Shown here: positions 12,829 to 23,832 of the stretch, piece after piece
Layout: each line of letters opens with the position of its first letter
How positions within the stretch are numbered: the first letter of the stretch is position 1
NCBI GenBank assembly: GCA_947561585.1
Contig: CANNZV010001618.1
Location: 205,369-269,368, forward strand
DNA length: 64,000 bases
Source of the DNA: Caprella mutica
Lineage: Eukaryota; Arthropoda; Malacostraca; Amphipoda; Caprellidae
Direction: 5' to 3'
The notes under the pieces: generated by a model
What the model was told of the DNA's origin: nothing
Seen by the model: only the letters and a program-made list of their open reading frames with translations
Databases searched by the model: none
Translations under genes and position numbers: made by a program

Positions 12829-13472
12829 TATCTTAAGTAAAGTGGTCTGATAATCTATATATTTTAAAACTAGTTGGTGTACCTATAGGTAGGGTTACAC
12901 AGCCAAATTCGGTTCTTTAATTTCTAATTGTGACCCTATTAAGAGAGTCTCAAAATCATTCTGAAATTAGTTTAGCTATATACTGAATTGTTGAACATCA
13001 TAATTTAAGCTCAATTTATGATAGGTTCTATTCATTTCACGAGTTCCTTGAAGTCATGATGGTTATTAATGTTTCTGAGATAAGAGACCGCAGTTAGTTA
13101 AAGTGCCGCAATTTACCTACTTGACCCTAGTTTTCTATGACTGGGAGAACTCCATCCAGGGAGGTAGTCGGAGGAGAACACCGTCCAGGGATTTAGCAGG
13201 GAGAACTCCAACCAGAGGTGAGCCTTTTGATATATTATACTTTCTTGGTATTTAATTAAAGTCTACATTATGAGTTTATAATGAACAAAATTAGCTAGAA
13301 AAATCCATTGCATTTATTAGAGCTGGATTTATACTGCATCTGAAGATTTATAATTAGTTTAACATTTTATATAAATAATTTAATTACCTATATGAAAGAA
13401 TTCTCAGTTAATAATTCTTTTCATTTCTTTATTAATATAGTATGGTTTTCTATATTTTCTGAATCTACTTTC

Positions 13473-13847
13473 AGATCTTGATGAAGAATTGATGAAGTAG
13501 ATCAACGTCATCAACTATTGGAGTCCTCTTCAATTCCTTTGAATGATTCAGGAATAATTATGCTAGGTCAAAGTAAGTATTTGAAAATATTAGATGATTT
13601 CTAAATATGTATTTGCAATATGATTAGCTCTTACTTTTTCATATGCTTTTAGGGATTCCAGACATGAAAAGAATATCGAAGCTGTCGCTATCTCATCACA
13701 AAAGGAAAAAGAGTAGGTGATGTTACTGATAATGTATATGAACGATACTGTGAATTTCTATTCAATATATATTAATATACGAATCTCTTATTTCAGGAAT
13801 TGGCAACCTACAGTCGTGAAAGAAAGTGACAAGAATTCAAATTAAAC
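13473..13847 (+). pseudogene. Possible orphan exons (gene relic or non-coding transcript)
   Basis: Three short segments are bounded by good splice signals: 13473-13571 (acceptor TTTCAG, donor GTAAGT), 13654-13711 (acceptor TTTTAG, donor GTAGGT) and 13798-13845 (acceptor TTTCAG). Segments two and three join in phase and end at TAA after a Lys/Glu-rich stretch. The first segment has a stop in the same phase and no usable ATG. This could be a gene remnant, a lncRNA or chance. Confidence 0.2.
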
Positions 13848-14499
13848 TTCTAAATAATAAATCTAAAACTTAAATGTTCATATTCCGTTTTCAATTTGAC
13901 CTTGGTAATTCTATTAGCATATTTCAATATCAGTGCCTATGAGTAAGATGAATTGCACTAAAATATGGTTTAGAAGATAAAGGCTTTATCATTAATTTAT
14001 TATTCATTAAGTTATAGTACAATAATTGCAGTATATCAAAGATTTATCAACTTTTGTAATCTAGCCTGGTTAATTAATTCATCTAGCCTACCTATTTATC
14101 ACTACGTAAAGTTATTTATGTCATCTAACTACTTATTTATAAACTGACCTGATGAGATTACTTATTCAATCTAATCTATTAATTTACAACTGATAACCAT
14201 ATATCAATTCATAGGATCGAAAACATTTCAAAAAGCAAGGATAGGTCTAGGTGATCAATTATTTTTTTAAATTAAAACAGTATGCAATGCATATCACAGA
14301 AGCAAAAGTAGAAAATAAATGTGAACATGTTAGATTTGGTCCTAGAAAATAAATAGTCTAATCCAATTGATACCGGGACCTGACTCGAGTTTATAATTTA
14401 ATAGAGTAAATATAGTGACTGAAAAAGTCTGGCTACTGCTAACCAAACCGATATTTCAACCTACACTATAATAGTTGATATACATTTACTTAGTTTACA

Positions 14500-14965
14500 A
14501 CTAGTTGATATAACCAACAAGAGAAGATGATATAACCTAACCGAGTAGTTGATATAACCTACACGAGTAGTTGATATCACCTATACGAGTAGTTAATGTA
14601 ACCAACACGAGTAGTTGGTATAACCTACTCGAGTAGTTGGTATAACCTACACGAGTAGTTAATGTAACCTACACGAGTAGTTGGTATAACCTACACAAGC
14701 AGTGGGTATAACCTACACGAGTAGTTGATATAACCAACACGAGTAGTTGATATAACCTAACCGAGTAGTTGATATAACCTACATGAGTAGTTGATATCAC
14801 CTATACGAGTAGTTAATGTAACCTACACGAGTAGTTGGTATAACCTACACGAGTAGTTGGTATAACTTACACGAGTAGTTGGTATAACCTACACAAGCAG
14901 TTGGTATAACCTACACGAGTAGTTGGTATAACCTACACGAGTAGTTGGTATAACACATAGGAGGG
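14500..14965. repeat. 22-bp tandem array, about 21 copies
   Basis: Unit GTAGTTGGTATAACCTACAC plus GA, with interspersed variants (GATATAACC, AATGTAACC). The array lies between the two halves of the CACAGAGAAA element. Its unit resembles the GTTGTTTTAACC text of that element's right end, so it may have grown from it. Confidence 0.8.
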
Positions 14966-14999
14966 ATTGGAGAAACATACACAAGTAGTTGATGTAACC

Positions 15000-15258
15000 T
15001 TGTTCTGTAGTTGTTTTAACCATTACATATAATTGGTTCAACCATCACGAGCAGTTTTGACTATCACAGGTAGTTGTTGTGACCATTGGGAATTAAAAAT
15101 AATCAACTCACATATGTGTTGTTTTAACCAACGTCAATTTAACTCATATTAAATAGTACCTGCAACTCACCACGTAGGTAGGCGCACAGATAAACCATAA
15201 AATTTAGTCAAAACAAATCATATATGATTTGATTCAACTAATCCTTTCTCTGTGTGTA
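15000..15258. repeat. Right end of the CACAGAGAAA element
   Basis: Matches 15720-15869 (GTTTTAACCAACGTCAATTT, later GATTTGATTCAACTAATCC, then CTTTCTCTGTGTGTA). It probably pairs with the left end at 11083 across nested repeats. Confidence 0.5.
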
Positions 15259-15367
15259 GACAAGTATAACTATATAATTGTAACTTCTTAATTAAAATAT
15301 TTCATTTTCTATGAGTAACAGTGAAAGGAAATTGTTTTTATAGTTCAAGTACAACGCCTATGTATAC

Positions 15368-15869
15368 AGAGAGAAAAAAGTACAACCCCTGTGGTCATAT
15401 ATAATGGGTCATCAATTTATGCTTTGAATCAATTTATTACGTGAGTTGGTTTGACTTTATTCATGTTTTCATGTGTGTTAAAACAACTATGACGTGGTGT
15501 GTCACCAAACATTAGTTAATTCAATTCATTTTATGGGTTGAATCAACTTACTATGAACGTAAAAGTTACTTTTTTGAAAATTTTAACGTATGTTGAAACA
15601 ACTATGACGGAGTGTATTGTAGTAACTCACAAAGACTGTTAATCCAATGTATCTGGTGTATAAATTAACTTACTATGCGAGTTGGCGCTACTTTTTCAAG
15701 TTTAGGATTGAGTCAAAACGACTGTTTTGTTTTAACCAACGTCAATTTAACTACTTTTAAGTAGTACTTGCAACTCACCATGCACGTAGGTAGGGGCAAA
15801 ATCAAACCATTCATATAAATCAAAACAAATCAAAATTGATTTGATTCAACTAATCCTTTCTCTGTGTGT
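15368..15869. mobile_element. CACAGAGAAA element, compact copy (about 500 bp)
   Basis: Begins ACAGAGAGAAAAAAGT and ends CTTTCTCTGTGTGTA, a short terminal inverted repeat. The interior has about three of the 120-bp subrepeats (TTACTATG motif) seen at 11083-11700. There is no open frame of note, so this is a non-autonomous element of unknown superfamily. Confidence 0.5.
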
Positions 15870-16083
15870 ATTTAATATACAGTACTCCAGTGTTTTTTGT
15901 CAGAATTATTTCATGCTCTTTGATTAAAGTTTAAAATAGTGAATGAATTAAAAGTTTTAAAATTCAATCATAGGATAACTCTCACTCAGTATATAGGTAG
16001 TTATTAGTTTGATATTTTGATTTATATAATTGTTGTCCATTTATCAAACAGTAATTTTATGCTCTATGAAATATCATAGGCAA

Positions 16084-16277
16084 TAGAGTATATGTTCCAA
16101 GTTATTGGTTGGTTCTACATTTTCGGACACTGAAGAAATGAAAATATAATAAGTATTGTTTAAACTCTATTCTAATTGGTATCATGAACACCAATTGAAA
16201 TAAAAGTTTAATAACGATTTTTTTGAGTTTTAGGTGTCCGAAAATATAGAACAGTGCGATAACACGAAACTTACCCT
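16084..16277. mobile_element. Foldback MITE, TAGGGTA family, copy 3
   Basis: Left arm GTTCCAAGTTATTGG and CTACATTTTCGGACAC. Right arm GTGTCCGAAAATATAGAAC, then GAAACTTACCCTA. The centre has an AATTGGTATCATG / CACCAATT inverted pair. Confidence 0.65.
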
Positions 16278-17062
16278 AAAATTGAACATGTTGAATAGCA
16301 CTAAGATAAAATCGTCTTATTTTCAGCTTTTAATTAAGACTTCAAATAGGGGAAAGACACATAAAGATCAAAATAATTGTTCAAAGAAGAGAACAAAAAT
16401 ATCTCTCGAATAGAAGATTGAAATAATGAATCGTATTGAGAGTGATGAGTCTCCGAACTATTCATCCAGTATGTATTATACATTATTATATATAGATGTA
16501 TGCACAGTAAAATTTCTTACTTCATTAAGACTTATTCCTGAATAAATTGCTTCTAATAACCTAAACTGAATAGTAATATTGATGTTTATTGCAGTTACTG
16601 TGAAATTATTACATCAGAATTTTTTTTCTCCTTTTTCTATGTCTAGAAGCGGTAATATCATAGAGACATGTTTTACAATTATTACTGCTTTTATAAAGAC
16701 GGGGTGTAATAAAAGAGGGTTCTGCCTGTATATAATATACTGTATGTAGAAATAAATATATGCCCTCAACTAGCATGATGTTTACAGCAAAATGATAAGT
16801 ACCGTCAGTTGCATTGATTAGAACAATAAAAAATTGCTTGAAGGTATACCTTCAATCCCTATTATAGCTGCATAACATTTGAATATAAGCAAAAATTAAA
16901 TAATTTCTGTAAAATTTATATTAAAAATAATTCGCTCATTACAAATGAGTTTAAGTACAGTCTTAGACTATAGTTTCGTTTGTTGTTGATAGTAGGTCCG
17001 AGAAGACGACTCAGAAAAGATCAAAATTTTCAGTTAAGATCCCTATTATTACTGAAGAGTAG

Positions 17063-17233
17063 GTAGTGACAATATGCTGTTAAAATCATAGATCCTGAAA
17101 ATATTATAGCTAGAGAAAATTATTACAGCATTGAATCGTTTTACACCAGCGGTGTAAAGTATTGATACCATTTAATTTCGTTTCGTCTATTAAATTCAAT
17201 AGAATCTATGAAATTACATATTGTCACAACTCT
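17063..17233. mobile_element. MITE, GTGACAATATGC family, copy 1
   Basis: Inverted ends TAGTGACAATATGCTG and ACATATTGTCACAACTC, with inner arms AAAATCATAGATC and AGAATCTATGAAAT. Sister copies lie in Arp6 introns at 40741 and 41330. Confidence 0.6.
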
Positions 17234-17356
17234 ATCGAAGAGCTAGGAGTGAAATCTTCAACTAATTTGTTGAGTATAGGACAATTAGGACGTTTCATAA
17301 TGGTAATTAATTAAGACATTTTACTGTTTCTAACTTTCTATACACGCGATAATATA

Positions 17357-18349
17357 CAGTATGGGCCACAAAAATATTTCCGCTTTTTCAAATACTTATA
17401 AATCGTTAGCAAATGGACAAAAATAACTGTATCTTGGTCTCTTTTTCATCGCCTCTTATTGTACTATTAACAGGTAAAAACATTTTTGAACTGATGGAGA
17501 TAGTTTAAGAACAGGTAAGCAAAGAGTGAGGGTGACTATTTTTGTCATTGCGCGAAGGTCATTCTTAGAGCTAACTCTGTGATTTTACTTACTAAAAGGA
17601 AGTGAATAAAAGGAAAACAATATAGATGAAGACATTTTAATACAGGGTGCTTACACTTCTTCCTTGGAAACTATTTGGAAATAGAACAACTTCAGTGGCA
17701 TTTTGATCTCATTGAAGTTTTCACTCTGAATATTTGTTCTTCGCTTGTTCATTGCATGGTTAAGACCCCGCTTCACACTTGCATTTTTAACAGCGCGGAA
17801 AAAAAGCTTTTCTTGCGTTATTCTATCGCAGAAGAAAAAATTTAATGTGATTTTTCCATCAGCGATAAAAAAAAGCAAGTGTAAACACATTTTAAGAAGA
17901 GCTTTGTTCCCGCGCTGTTAAAAATGCAAGTGTGAAATGGACCTTTACCATGCAATGAACAACCGAAGAACGAATATTCAGAGTGAAAACTTCGATGAGA
18001 TCAAAATTTCACTGAAGTTGTTCTATTTCCAAATAGTTTCTAAGGAAGAAGTGTAAGCACCCTGTATTAAAATGTCTACCATTATAATTTTTTCTTTTAT
18101 TCACTTCCTTTTAGTAAGTAAAATAACAGAGTTAGCTCTAAGAATAACCTTCGCGCAATGACAAAAATAGTCACCCTCACTCTTTGCTTACCAGTTCTTA
18201 AACTATGTCCATCAGTTCAAAAATGTTTTTCCTCGTTAATAGTACAATAAGAGGCAGTGACAAAAAGAACAAAAATACAGTATTTTCGTCCATTGGCTAA
18301 AGATTTACAAGTATTTGAAAAAGCGGAAACATTTTTGTGGTCCATACTG
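17357..18349. mobile_element. Tc1/mariner-type foldback element, 993 bp, TA target duplication
   Basis: The ends are CAGTATGGGCCACAAAAAT and its inverse ATTTTTGTGGTCCATACTG, flanked on both sides by TA, as expected for Tc1/mariner insertion. The inverted arms extend about 450 bp each, down to TTTTTAACAGCGCGG and CCGCGCTGTTAAAAA, leaving a loop of roughly 100 bp. There is no transposase, so it is non-autonomous. Transcripts would form a long hairpin. Confidence 0.8.
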
Positions 18350-18439
18350 TATAATGTATGTACAGTAATGACAGTCCATAGCACAGAACATTTAATAGAA
18401 GAAGAAGTGTAGATCCCATTATATTACTCTTGAGTGCCG

Positions 18440-18490
18440 TTTACAGTGACGTCACTTAAACTAGAGCCACTCAGCCAATCAGAGGCTTCG
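18440..18490. promoter_or_regulatory. CRE palindrome and CCAAT box side by side
   Basis: TGACGTCA (a perfect CREB/ATF site) lies at 18447-18454 and GCCAATCAG (CCAAT/NF-Y-type) at 18474-18482, in a locally less AT-rich patch. No adjacent gene was identified, so promoter activity is speculative. Confidence 0.3.
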
Positions 18491-21135
18491 TTTCACCAGT
18501 TCTGTTTGAGTCCGTATTTTGAATGCGTATTACAACCGAAATGGTGTCAATTTGTGTTTGTTGCAAAGAAGATTAGTTTATTATTGCTTAGTAGCTGGGC
18601 TATAGAATATAGATAATCGTGTACATAATTTGGTAGGAAGATATGACTCCCAGCAAAGATAATGAGCTGAGGTAGAATGCACGCTCAAACTGTTTTCGAG
18701 AGAGTGTTTATAGTGAGGTCAGCGATCAATGGACGTGATTGGTTGAAATTTTACGACTGTGTACACCATGTGTACACGTTCGATCTGAGCTTCTTCTTAT
18801 TCAATGTTCTGTGGTCCATAGTGTCCATTGAAATTTGTGAGCATTGGCAACCCTTGCTGCGTGTGACACGTGTTTATCACCCAGGCTAATATTCTATCCA
18901 AACCCATTCATGCAACAGATATACTATCACACAAATTTCCATTTTCTTGAATTTTATTTCCCAGCAAACATGAATGTATCTATTCGATGTCTATACGACT
19001 CTGTATAACCTCTCTGCCGACATCGAATACCAGTAACAAATTAGACATGGTGACATCAAGTAGACATCAATCCGATATCCGTTTGCACCGCTAAACCGCA
19101 TCATATCAAGTATATTTGGCATCGAAGCGATACCGTTATAACAGCGTTGAATAGAAAGATAAATTACGACATCCAACATACATAGGGATTCTCTATCGAA
19201 CAGACGCCTAATTATATATCTAATATGCTTCGAAACGATATCCACTTGCATCCAATAAATAAATAAATTAAAATTGAAAACTCTTATTTCATTGATATAA
19301 CGTACTGTACGTTTAGGTGCATATCAATTAGACTTATGTTACATAATGTTATATATAATTTAAATGGGAAGAGATGAAGTGATGTGTCACGGTATCGTTC
19401 GTGGGTCTATACGTCCTCGTGCCAGCAGCTCTGCCACTTTGCCACCGTGGATGCATTTTACTATAAAATTTTTTTGATATTAACCGACCTGGAGATACTT
19501 AAAGAAATTTTAAAGTGAATAGAACAATACAGGCAAGCACCGCTTTTATAACTGAAATCACAACTTATTCTTATTATAAAAAGTAATGAGTTGGTCATAT
19601 TTTTATATAATTGTAACTCCTTAAAAACTTCGTTCTCTATGAGTTCAAATTAAAGAAAATGTTTTGAGGCCACGACTTAGAATATAGATGAAAGCTCTGT
19701 GATGAAAGTTTAAAGTAATGAATGCATTAATTAAAATTTGACCATATACTAACTCACACTCACTAAATAAAGGTCATAATAGTTGAGTAATTAGTTTGAC
19801 ATTTTGACTTATATAATTGTGTTATATAAAACAGAAATTTTGTGCTCTGTGAAATAATTTTAGCAATAGGGTATATGTTCCAAGTTATTAATAGGGTCTA
19901 TATTTTCGAACACGTGATAAAGGAAAATATTATAATTATTATTTAACATCTATATTTAATTAGTAACAAAATAGCTGAAGGTATGATACAAATTGAAATA
20001 AAAGTTAAATAATTCGATTATTATATCTAGATTTATTGAGTCCGATTACCACTTTAAGTTTAATTATCAATAATGTGAGTCACTGAATTTTAATCGTCTC
20101 ATTTGCAGCTTTTGGCACTATGGTGAAAGCTCAAGTTATCGTATATGGGGTTCCAAACTTTACGTAGAAAAATTATTTATGTAAAGATTTATATTTTGAA
20201 ACTTGTATTTTATGTACTGGTATCCCAGCAAACATGAATGTATCTATTCGATGTCTAAACGACTCTGTATAACCTCTCTTCCGACATCGAATACCAGTAA
20301 CAAATTAGACATGGTGACATCAAGTAGACATCAATCCGATATCCGTTTGCACCGCTAAACCGCATCATATTAAGCATATTTAGCATCGGAGCGATACCGT
20401 TATAACAGCGTTGAATAGAAAGATAAATTACGACATCCAACATACATAGGGATTCTCTATCGAACAGACGCCTAATTATATATCTAATATGCTTCGAAAC
20501 GATATCCACTTGCATCCAATAAATAAATAAATTAAAATTGAAAACTCTTACTTCATTGATATTACGTACTGTACGTTCAGATGCATATCAATTTAATTTA
20601 TGTTACATAATGTTATATATAAATTAAATGGGAAGAAATGAACTGATGTGTCCGGGTATCGTTCGTGGGTCCATCCGTCCTCGTGCCAGCAGCTCTGCCA
20701 CTTTGCCACCGTGGATGCATTTTACTATGATTTTTTTTTTTATATTAACCGACCCGGAGATACTTAAAGAAATTTTAAAGTGAATAGAACAATACAGGCA
20801 AGCACCGCTTTTATAACCAAAATCACAACTTATTCTTATTTCAAATAGTAATGAGTTGGTCAAATTTTCATATAATTGTAACTCCTTAAAAATTTCGATC
20901 TCTATGAGTTCAAATTAAAGAAAATGTTTTGAGGCTACGACTTAGAATACAGATGAAAGCTCTGTGATGAAAGTTCAAAGTAATGAATGCATTAATTAAA
21001 ATTTGACCATATACTAACTCTCACTCAGTAAATATAGGTCATAATAGTTGAGTAATTAGTTTGATATTTTGACTTATATAATTGTGTTTCATTGAACAAT
21101 CATGAATTTAGTGCTCTGTGAAATATTTTTAGCAA

Positions 21136-21460
21136 TAGGGTATATGTTCCAAGTTATTAATAGGGTCTATATTTTCGAACACGTGACAAAGGAAAATTGA
21201 TCTATAATGTGAATCACTGAATTTTAATCATCACATTTGCAGCTTTAGGCACTAGGTGGAAGCTCAAGTTATCGGATATGGGGTTAAGCATTTTACGTAG
21301 AAAAATTATTTATGTATTGATTTTTATTTCTAAACTTGTATTTTACGTACTGGTATCATGGATACCAATTTAAGTAAGAGTTTAATAATGATAATTATTA
21401 TATTTATTTCTTACATATTCGAAAATGTGGAACCGTCCGATAACACAGAATTTACTCTAA
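21136..21460. mobile_element. TAGGGTA-family MITE nested in the composite element, copy 4
   Basis: Left arm TAGGGTATATGTTCCAAG, centre GGTATCATGGATACC at 21352-21366, right arm ATTCGAAAATGTGGAACCG ending TTTACTCTAA. Lone left (19867-20224) and right (22574-22680) arms of the same insertion flank the duplicated halves. Confidence 0.6.
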
Positions 21461-21489
21461 AATGGAACATGTTAAATAGCCCATCAACT

Positions 21490-22030
21490 TTTAATTATTT
21501 ACGTTTAGTAGAGGTTTAACGTCTGCTTCGGAACCAAAGGCCATGACGCTGACGTTAAAAGGAAATGAAATACAAGGGACTGGAAGAAGCAGTCAGAAAG
21601 GAAAGTGGCTCCATTGACAAAGTCACGACGCTCATGGATGCTAAAAAGCTACTCCGTGAATGCTTTCACTTACCGAAGAATGTGACAAAAATGATCACAA
21701 GCACCGGTGGCTGCACTCAAGGATGGAAGGGAGAAGTGAAGAGGTAATAGTAAATGAAGCCTACGAGCTTACCTAACACAAAATCTAAGACCTCGTAATT
21801 GTAGAGCATAACCCTAGCGCTATCCTCTAAAATTGCATGGAGAGTTGAAACATGGTAAACATAAAATAGACAATACATAATCCAAATTACAACAGTTTGG
21901 GACCCAAAGGACGCTACCCCCTTCTCTTCTATTCACCAAAGACAGCTTCAGGAACCCCTCAGGGCTTATTTATAATAAGCAGTTAAAAATAGATTCATCA
22001 CCATTTCGTTCTCACGGTACTGGAGGAACA
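21490..22030 (+). repeat. Dispersed repeat GTTTAACGTCTGCTTCGG, copy A
   Basis: About 500 bp, starting near GTTTAACGTCTGCTTCGG and including GGGACTGGAAGAAGCAGTC and CAGTTTGGGACCCAAAGGACG. Copies: 22735-23230 (plus), 50640-51130 (inverted, partly more complete) and a decayed one at 41960-42300 in Arp6 intron 4. The 60-70-codon frame in it varies between copies, so it does not look like a maintained gene. Confidence 0.65.
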
Positions 22031-22734
22031 CTGTTCAACAACCGATGTTCTAGTATTGCTTAATTTTCGTTGATACAGTTCACAATCGCACTAGCGTGTC
22101 AATGCTCAATCGTATACATTTACAACTGCCGTAGTGTCGTTAGTCCCCTATAAGTATATTAATTATTGGGTATAGTTTAAAGCGAGCACTATTGTATGTT
22201 ATATAGAAAGGTACAATTCAATTGAATGGAAATAATTCATACATTTCTATACGTATTATAAAACAGGAAGATAAGAAAATGAATTTCTAAATTTGAAACG
22301 ATTTTTTTAAAACTACGTATCTGTTTTCGCACTTCTGGTCGAAGTGTAAATTTAGATATCGTTTGGAAACAGACATGCCGACGTCAAGATGATGCTGTTA
22401 AAACCATGTATCGGTTTTCGTGTTTCTACTCAAAGTGTATATTCAGATATCATTTAGAAACAGACATTCCGATATCTACTATGAGTCGAAATGGTTGCTA
22501 AGTCGATACCCACCGTTAGCGCTACGAATTCGACAGCAAACGGCATCGAATCGACATTCATATGTTTGTTGGGATCATGGATACCAATTTAAGTACGAAT
22601 TGAATAATGATAATTATTATATTTATTTCTTACATATTCGAAAATGTGGAACCGTCCGATAACACAGAATTTACTTTAAAATGGAACTTGTTAATTAAAT
22701 AGCCCATCAACTTTTAATTATTTACGTTTAGTAG

Positions 22735-23230
22735 AGGTTTAACGTCTGCTTCGGAACCAAAGGCCATGACGCTGACGTTAAAAGGAAATGAAATACAAGG
22801 GACTGGAAGAAGCAGTCAGAAAGGAAAGTGGCTCCATTGACAAAGTCACGACGCTCATAGATGCTGAAAAGCTACTCCGTGAATGCTGTCACTTACTGAG
22901 GAATGTGACAAAAATGGTCACAAGCACCCGTTGGCTGCACTCAAAGATGGAAGAGGGAAATGAAGAGGTGATAATAAATGAAGTCTACGAGCCTACCTAA
23001 CACAAAATCTAAGGCCTCGTACGTAATTGTTGAGCATAACCTTAGCGCTATCCTCTAAAACTGCATGGAGAGTTAAAACACTAAAAACATGATAAACATA
23101 AAATAGACAATACATAATCCAAATTACAACAGTTTGGGTCACAAGGGACGCCACCCCACTTCTCTTCTATTCACCAAAGACAGCTTCAGGAACCCCTCGG
23201 GGCTTATTTACAATAAGCAGTTTAGAATAG
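22735..23230 (+). repeat. Dispersed repeat GTTTAACGTCTGCTTCGG, copy B
   Basis: Direct duplicate of copy A, offset by about 1223 bp as part of the duplicated right half of the composite element. Confidence 0.65.
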
Positions 23231-23832
23231 ATTCATAACAATGAATGAACTAGCCATCGAAAAATCACTTGACTGGTTATCCATTTCATTTTTACGGTAC
23301 TGGAGGAATAATATTCAACAACCGATGTTCCAGTATCGCTTACTTTACGTTAATCCAGTGTACAATCGCACTAGCGTGCCAATTCCCGATCGTACCTTTA
23401 CAACTGCCGTAGTCCCCTATAAGTGTATTAATTATTGGGTATAGTTTAAAGGGAGCACAACGTAGGTTATATAGAAAGGTACAATCCAATTGAATAGAAA
23501 TTATTCCTACGTTTCTGTACGCATTATGAAACAGGAAGATAAGAAAATGAATTTCCAAATTTGAAACTATTTTTTTAAAACTACGTATCTGTTTTTGCAC
23601 TTCTGGTCGAAATATAAAATCAGATATTGTTTGGAAACAGACATGCCGACGTCAAGATGATGCTGTTAAAACCATGTATAGGTTTTCGTGTTTCTACTCG
23701 AAGTGTAAATTCAGATATCATTTAGAAACAGACATTCCGATATCTATGGTGGCTAAGTCGATACCTACCCACCGTTAGCGCTACGAATTCGACAGCAAAC
23801 GGCATCGAATCGACATTCATATGTTTGTTGGG

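Larger units (their letters stand above)
18960..23832. mobile_element. Composite CCCAGCAAAC element with duplicated left and right halves
   Basis: Left termini CCCAGCAAACATGAATGT occur at 18960 and 20224. Inverted right termini ACATTCATATGTTTGTTGGG end at 22573 and 23832. Left halves 18960-20223 and 20224-21357 are direct copies, as are right halves 21358-22573 and 22574-23832, so the order is L-l-L-l-r-R-r-R. A simple parent would be 20224-22573, about 2.35 kb. Every internal junction falls at the centre of a nested TAGGGTA-family MITE (GGTATC|ATGGATACC). The second left copy lacks about 130 bp. No transposase frame is seen. The 86-codon minus-strand frame repeated in both left halves has no recognisable domain. 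Superfamily unknown. Confidence 0.7.

Noticed and set aside
18991..20515. Duplicated 86-codon minus-strand frame
   Set aside because: Its repetition is explained by the duplicated transposon half; there is no domain, and it lies in a terminal inverted-repeat region.
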